A stretch of 10,699 nt of DNA. Source: an uncultured Candidatus Udaeobacter sp. (GTDB lineage: Bacteria > Verrucomicrobiota > Verrucomicrobiia > Chthoniobacterales > UBA10450). Position numbers and translations under genes: made by a program. A model generated the notes under the pieces. It searched no databases. It was not told the origin of the DNA and was given only the letters and a program-made list of their open reading frames with translations. This document shows positions 6,683 through 10,699 of the stretch, in pieces. The stretch covers positions 1-10,699 of the forward strand of contig CATPBS010000234.1 of NCBI GenBank assembly GCA_955652715.1, written 5' to 3'. Each line of letters begins with the position of its first letter. The first letter of the stretch is position 1.

Positions 6683-7162
6683 TCACTGATCACTATTCTG
6701 TTGCGGCGCAATCCACAGACGCATAGGAATCATCGATGATTCAACGAACCCGTGACGCCGGAAAAATTCCTGTGCGACGTTTTCAGGCCGATCAGTCAAG
6801 AGCGTAACCCGGAGAAAGTTTTTCTTTTTCGCGAAATCGATGGCGTGCTTGAGAAGCTTTGATCCGTAGCCGTGGCCCTGGAATTGTTTATGGACCACCA
6901 GGTCCTCGAGCAGGATGACGAAGCCGCCTTCGGCTGTGCTGATGGTAAAGAGCAGATTGATCATGCCCACAATCGCGCCGTCACGTCGCAGGACGAAAAC
7001 GCGCCCGCGACTGGGCTGTTCGAAAATGAGCCGCAACCCACGAAGCTGTTTGTCCTTGTCCGGTCGAAAATCGCTCTCCTGAGCAAACAATCCGCCCAGC
7101 AGTTCCGACAATTCGTCCAGGTCGGCCTCGGTTGCTGGCTCGATTACGACATTCTCGCTCAT
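6683..7162 (-). CDS. GNAT-family N-acetyltransferase
   Basis: A 159-residue protein with the full GNAT fold: an N-terminal strand and helices (IEPATEADLDELSELL), a central strand VGMINLLF, then acetyl-CoA motif A (EDLVVHKQFQGHGYGSKLL) in which Q93-F-Q-G96-H-G98 is the Q/RxxGxG pyrophosphate-binding signature, and motif B (AQEFFRRHGFVE) at 130-141. It transfers an acetyl group from acetyl-CoA to an amine; the substrate could be an amino acid, a protein N-terminus, an antibiotic or a polyamine, and the sequence does not decide. It is cytoplasmic. It is convergent with the aminopeptidase gene (19 bp apart) and divergent from rpmH. A TTGACA at 7183-7178 is too close to the ATG to be its -35. Confidence 0.9.
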   Translation of the reverse strand: MSENVVIEPATEADLDELSELLGGLFAQESDFRPDKDKQLRGLRLIFEQPSRGRVFVLRRDGAIVGMINLLFTISTAEGGFVILLEDLVVHKQFQGHGYGSKLLKHAIDFAKKKNFLRVTLLTDRPENVAQEFFRRHGFVESSMIPMRLWIAPQQNSDQ

Positions 7163-7241
7163 GGTTTGTGTTGTTTATGTCAAGAATCAGATGCGCTGGC
7201 AATCTCGGACTGAAGATCGACGGCTAAGGCGCGCCGCGCAA

Positions 7242-7269
7242 TTGACAATGCTTTGCTCACTCCTACTGT
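7242..7269 (+). promoter_or_regulatory. candidate sigma-70 promoter for rpmH
   Basis: A perfect TTGACA (7242-7247) is followed after 16 nt by TACTGT (7264-7269), a four-of-six match to TATAAT. This would start transcription about 30 nt upstream of the rpmH ATG. A strong promoter is expected for a ribosomal protein gene. It is a visual match only. Confidence 0.4.
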
Positions 7270-7308
7270 AACCGCTCTCCAATCGCGCCGTAGCCATTTC
7301 CCGGTTTA

Positions 7309-7482
7309 ATGAAACGCACTTACCAGCCATCCAAGCGGACACGTAAACGTCAGCACGGCTTTCGTGCCCGGATGAAGACCAAAGGCGGTCGCGCGATCCT
7401 CGCACGGCGACGGCAACGCGGCCGCAAACGCCTGCTCCCGAAAGGAGTCGAGAGGCATTACGTCCGTCACACGCAAGCTTGA
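7309..7482 (+). CDS. rpmH: 50S ribosomal protein L34
   Basis: A 57-residue, extremely basic protein starting [18 protein letters not shown] and continuing with [20 protein letters not shown], the near-invariant body of bacterial L34. It is a structural protein of the large ribosomal subunit. Bacterial L34 is usually 44-50 residues; here the extra length is a C-terminal tail (from about [10 protein letters not shown]) not found in E. coli L34. It is short enough to be missed by ORF filters with a 60-residue cutoff. No Shine-Dalgarno is seen; a good candidate promoter lies at 7242-7269. In most bacteria rpmH is followed by rnpA, yidD and yidC near oriC. Here none follows: I checked 7483-7712 in all frames and found only short open stretches, and no DnaA box is evident. 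Confidence 0.95.
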   Translation: MKRTYQPSKRTRKRQHGFRARMKTKGGRAILARRRQRGRKRLLPKGVERHYVRHTQA

Positions 7483-7712
7483 TTTCTCTGTTGGCCGAAA
7501 TTCTGTTAAACCGGCGTCACGCGATTACTGGCTGCTGAGTTCACATCCCGACGCTCTTCGAGGCGATCACTGACGCGTATCGAAGGCCTGAGGGTACCGC
7601 TGCGCTGCGCTCCCGCTAAAATATATCGCGGTGATCTGGATAGCGACTGCTGCAGACGCTAAGAACACTCTCGACTCGCCAAATTGCAGTTTTTAACCAG
7701 GCCTCTCCGCAA

Positions 7713-8911
7713 TCAGGGCGTGAACTTGTAAATGCATCCGTCATCGTTTTCGCCTCCATGAACGGTGGCGCCGTAAAAGTTTCCGAGGCGATCGACGACC
7801 ATCCCGTTATAGGAAAACGCGCCATCCGGAGGGCCTTGGAAGGGATGAACTACAGTCTCAGTCCACTGACCGCCGCCAACGGGACTTAGCACAAAGATGG
7901 TGCCACTGCCCAAACAACCCTCACTCGTAGTTCCATAGAGATTGCCAGCTGTGTCAAAGACGAGATTGCTGATGGGGCTATTGCCGTCCGTTCCACCTTG
8001 GAAGCTATAAATTACGTTCTCCTCCCATTCGCCGACTGGCCGCGGTGACAGCTTGTAAACAGCGCCAATACCGTTAGGTCCCACCGTAATACGTGGTTCC
8101 GTAAATATTACCTGAACGATCGAAAAGCAGCGCACCGTAGGGAAAACTCCCGTCGGGTTGGCCTTGGAAGGAATAAATCGTCCTGAAATCCCCTCTCGTG
8201 GTGAGCTCGAAAACCACTCCACTCCCATACGTGCCGCCAGCGGTCGCCGCGCCATAGAGGCGGCCGTGGCGCAAAATCATCCTTCCAGCCGAACCGGTAG
8301 CTCGGTCCGCGCCGCCCGTAAAAGCGTGAATGACCTGAAAGATCCAAGCTCCACTTGGTACCGGATGGAGTTGGTAAATGGTGCCTAAGCTATACGCGCC
8401 ACCGGTGGGAGCCATTCCATAGACATTGCCCCTCCGATCCACCGTCACCCTTGCGCCGGGCCCAGAGCCATCATCTCCGCCGGTGAACGCATAAATTACG
8501 GTCTGGGCCCAAGTCCCTCCGGACCTCGTCAGCTTGTAAACCACGCCGCAGCCGCCTTCACAGCTACCTGATCCACCGGTCACTGCTGTGCCGTATAGGT
8601 TACCTTCGCGATCGAGTGTGACTCCTTTGTACGGTTCGCCTCCATCGGCGCCACCCGTGAAGCTATAGAGCACAGTGTGCATCCAGCCATTAGGGGTAGG
8701 GCTGAGCTGAAAAACTGTGCCACCTCCAAAATCCCCGCCGAGCACTGTCGTGCCGTAAATGTTACCTGCGCTGTCCGTCTCCAAATCGGTGTCGGCGTAT
8801 TCGCCATCATGCTCCGCAAAACTAAAGATGACGTTCGTCGTCGCCGCGGTAGCCGTGGCCAGCAAGAGAACGAAAACCGCAGTCGCCGCAACGGCTCGGA
8901 TCGTTGTGCAT
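7713..8911 (-). pseudogene. GloVer tandem-repeat exported protein, frameshifted
   Basis: The gene encodes seven tandem repeats of about 55 residues, each with the pattern YSFxGGxDGxxP, then D..GNLYGTTxxGG, then GTVFxLSP. This is the GloVer repeat (TIGR03803 type), which forms propeller-like, probably extracellular structures; the function of the family is not established. Repeats 1 to the middle of 5 are read in one frame (8865 down to the TAA at 8076-8074) and the rest of 5 to 7 in another (down to 7713). Removing one base from the C-run at 8080-8082 joins them exactly within repeat 5. At the 5' end the frame has only a TTG (8865-8863), which cuts the signal peptide. Removing one base at 8908 links an ATG (8911-8909) to a full signal peptide (TTIRAV followed by a hydrophobic stretch). 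The repaired protein would be about 398 residues. It may be a decaying gene or a sequencing error. Confidence 0.8.
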
Positions 8912-9048
8912 CGTACTGGGATGATTTAATTTGCGATCTTTCACGGGCCAATGACAACAGAACGATACGAGGCTACTGAAACTGCTATCGATTTTGCAAG
9001 CACAAAATTCACGCGTTCATGCTAAAGTAGGCTGAGAAGGCACCACTT

Positions 9049-9121
9049 GCACCGTTAGCTCAATTGGCAGAGCAAGTGACTCTTAATCACTGGGTTGCAG
9101 GTTCGATTCCTGCACGGTGCA
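9049..9121 (+). tRNA. tRNA-Lys (anticodon CTT)
   Basis: The complete cloverleaf can be drawn: acceptor stem GCACCGT/ACGGTGC (9049-9055 with 9114-9120) plus discriminator A9121; D stem GCTC/GAGC; anticodon stem AGTGA/TCACT around loop CTCTTAA with anticodon CTT at 9082-9084; five-base variable loop; T stem GCAGG/CCTGC with loop TTCGATT. The CTT anticodon reads the Lys codon AAG. The 3' CCA is not encoded and must be added by the CCA enzyme. A strong hairpin follows 17 nt downstream. Confidence 0.97.
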
Positions 9122-9138
9122 CTTCTATTCCAGAGTTC

Positions 9139-9167
9139 GTATGGACAGCGAGCTGCGCTGTCCATAC
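9139..9167. terminator. strong hairpin between tRNA-Lys and nadE
   Basis: A perfect 12-bp stem GTATGGACAGCG/CGCTGTCCATAC closes a 5-nt loop (AGCTG). It lies between two convergent genes and could end both transcripts. There is only a weak pyrimidine stretch (TCTCT) on the plus side and no T-run, so a classical intrinsic terminator is not certain. It could instead be a relative of the palindromic repeats elsewhere in the window, although its head is GTAT, not GTAG. Confidence 0.5.
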
Positions 9168-9195
9168 TCTCTAGCATGGCTCCCTACTTACGTGT

Positions 9196-10699
9196 TTAAT
9201 CGACGTATCTTTGTGCGATCGGCATCTTGCGACCGATTCCGAAAGCGCGGCTCGTTACCTTCAAGCCGGGCGCGGCCTGCTCGCGCTTGTATTCGTTGAG
9301 ATCAACGCGTCGCTGCACCCAGCGCACTGTCTTCTTATCGAATCCGCGCGCGATTATGTCGCGCGCGCTCAAATTCTCTTCCACGTAAAGCTGCAAGATC
9401 TGATCGAGAATTTCATATGGCGGCAGAGTATCCTGGTCTTTTTGGTTTGGTTTCAACTCCGCGCTCGGCGCTTTTTCGATTGTCGATCTTGGGATGATCT
9501 CGCGCTCCCGGTTTATCCAGCGCGCCAGTTCGCAAACCATCGTTTTCGGCACGTCGCTGATTACGGCCAGACCGCCTGCCATGTCGCCATAGATGGTGCA
9601 ATAGCCGACGGCCAGTTCGCTCTTGTTTCCAGTGCTAAGCACAAGATGACCAAACCTGTTTGAGAGGGCCATCAATGTCATCGCGCGCAGGCGCGGCTGC
9701 ATGTTTTCTTCAGTCTCGTTTTCGGGCAGACCTTTAAAAATTTCTTTGAACTGTGATTTGAACACGCTGAACGCGTCGGTGATCGGAATCTCGAGAAATT
9801 TAATTCCGAGATTACGCGCGAGGGCCCGCGCGTCATCAATGCTCCCACGCGACGAGTAAGGACTAGGCATGGAAACACCCGTCACATTTTCTGCTCCCAA
9901 GGCATCGACCGCAACGACAGCCGTGACCGCAGAATCGACTCCGCCGCTAAGGCCGATCACCGCCGAACGGAAATTGCATTTGCGGAAGTAATCGCGAACT
10001 CCCAGCGAAAGCGCAGCGAAAAGCTCCTCCGGCGTTTTGCCTTCTTGGAATTCAATCGCCGAGGTTGAATCCGTATCGACAATTTTCTCTTCTTCACGAA
10101 ACGCCGCGAGTTGCGCGATCAATTTGCCTGCGGCATTCACCGCGATCGAATTGCCATCAAACACCAGCTGATCGTTGCCGCCGACCAGATTGCAGTAACA
10201 GATTGGCCGTTGATATGCTCGTGCGAGCCCCGCCACCATTTCGTAGCGGACCGCTGGTTTATGCAAGCTAAACGGCGAGGAACTTAGATTGACGATGATC
10301 TGCGCGCCTTGCTCGACCAGACTGCGCACGGGTTCGACGTCGTAGAGCGGTCGCGGCAGGTAATGTTCTGTCCAAATATCCTCACAAATGGTCACGCCGA
10401 TTCTTTTTCCCAGGACATCAACCGGCTCGACGCGGCTGGCCGGCTGGAAGTAACGCTCCTCGTCGAAAACGTCGTAGGTGGGCAAAAGGGACTTGCAACT
10501 TTTGCGGATCGGCTTGCCCCGCTCGAGCAGAGCAGCGGCGTTACAGAACGGTTTGCCTCGGCCGTCGTTACGATCAACGAACCCGACCAGCAACGGCGCT
10601 TCTCCGATGCGAGCGTGCAGTTTCTCCAACACCGCAAAGTTCTCCGGAACGAAGCGCGACTTGAAGACCAGGTCTTGGGGCGGATACCCGGTGATCGCC
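9196..10699 (-). CDS. nadE: glutamine-dependent NAD+ synthetase, 5' end beyond the window
   Basis: The frame runs from its TAA at 9196-9198 to the right edge without a stop: 500 residues are visible and the N-terminus is missing. The enzyme makes NAD+ from deamido-NAD+, ATP and glutamine, the last step of NAD synthesis. The N-terminal nitrilase-type glutaminase domain shows ITGYPPQDL at the edge, the catalytic Lys in CKSLLPTYDVF (10494-10492) and the nucleophile Cys in ICEDIW (10386-10384). The catalytic Glu, normally just before TGYPP, should lie a few residues outside the window. The synthetase domain carries the ATP pyrophosphatase P-loop SGGVDS (9948-9931) and the family's C-terminal Arg/Lys-rich end. 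About 40-50 N-terminal residues appear to be missing from a normal protein of about 545. Calling an internal TTG at 10632 as the start would be wrong. The gene is convergent with tRNA-Lys. Confidence 0.96.
   Translation of the reverse strand, partial: AITGYPPQDLVFKSRFVPENFAVLEKLHARIGEAPLLVGFVDRNDGRGKPFCNAAALLERGKPIRKSCKSLLPTYDVFDEERYFQPASRVEPVDVLGKRIGVTICEDIWTEHYLPRPLYDVEPVRSLVEQGAQIIVNLSSSPFSLHKPAVRYEMVAGLARAYQRPICYCNLVGGNDQLVFDGNSIAVNAAGKLIAQLAAFREEEKIVDTDSTSAIEFQEGKTPEELFAALSLGVRDYFRKCNFRSAVIGLSGGVDSAVTAVVAVDALGAENVTGVSMPSPYSSRGSIDDARALARNLGIKFLEIPITDAFSVFKSQFKEIFKGLPENETEENMQPRLRAMTLMALSNRFGHLVLSTGNKSELAVGYCTIYGDMAGGLAVISDVPKTMVCELARWINREREIIPRSTIEKAPSAELKPNQKDQDTLPPYEILDQILQLYVEENLSARDIIARGFDKKTVRWVQRRVDLNEYKREQAAPGLKVTSRAFGIGRKMPIAQRYVD

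Noticed and set aside
7163..7183. TTGACA on the minus strand as a promoter for the acetyltransferase gene
   Set aside because: The -10 box would fall inside the coding sequence, so this cannot serve as its promoter.
7483..7712. Possible rnpA after rpmH
   Set aside because: The longest stretches in the forward frames are only about 25 codons and lack the RNR-type basic motif of RNase P protein.

Overview
The window looks like a chromosomal segment of a Verrucomicrobiota bacterium, possibly related to the soil Chthoniobacterales. The main pointers are a tandem GloVer-repeat protein (a family named for Gloeobacter and Verrucomicrobia), a moderately GC-rich base composition, few clear Shine-Dalgarno sites, and several small proteins of unfamiliar type. 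The phylum is an inference from content; no rRNA or other phylogenetic marker beyond ribosomal protein L34 is present.

Layout. (1) 1-1184: a short coiled-coil protein gene on the minus strand, divergent from a HAD-superfamily phosphatase on the plus strand. (2) 1188-1614: a REP-like palindromic element, a very small lipoprotein gene on the minus strand (GTG start), and a 125-bp divergent promoter region. (3) 1615-3890: a compact plus-strand cluster made of an acidic helical protein of unknown function, an ECF sigma factor, an overlapping membrane protein in the anti-sigma position, and a small exported protein. (4) 3904-6663: an inverted pair of REP-like hairpins, then a large secreted M1 zinc aminopeptidase. 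(5) 6683-7162: a GNAT acetyltransferase on the minus strand, convergent with the aminopeptidase and divergent from rpmH. (6) 7309-7482: rpmH (ribosomal protein L34, 57 aa), not followed by the usual rnpA; 7483-7712 holds no gene that I can support. (7) 7713-8911: a seven-repeat GloVer protein gene on the minus strand with one clear and one probable frameshift. (8) 9049-9121: tRNA-Lys(CTT), then a strong hairpin. (9) 9196-10699: glutamine-dependent NAD+ synthetase on the minus strand, truncated at its 5' end by the right edge.

How the genes work together: the ECF sigma factor and its membrane partner probably form a signal-responsive transcription switch, with the small exported protein as a periplasmic companion; the sigma and partner genes are translationally coupled by a 14-nt overlap. 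The aminopeptidase could share the transcript or be separated from it by the REP pair. The remaining genes are ordinary housekeeping or isolated accessory genes.

The most interesting signal that is not a gene is a set of GTAG-headed hairpins at 26-48, 1188-1264 and 3904-3964. They have the anatomy of REP elements mobilised by REP-associated tyrosine transposases (RAYTs). In one case the GTAG head also supplies the stop codon of the neighbouring gene. I found no CRISPR array, phage, insertion sequence or defence system in the window.
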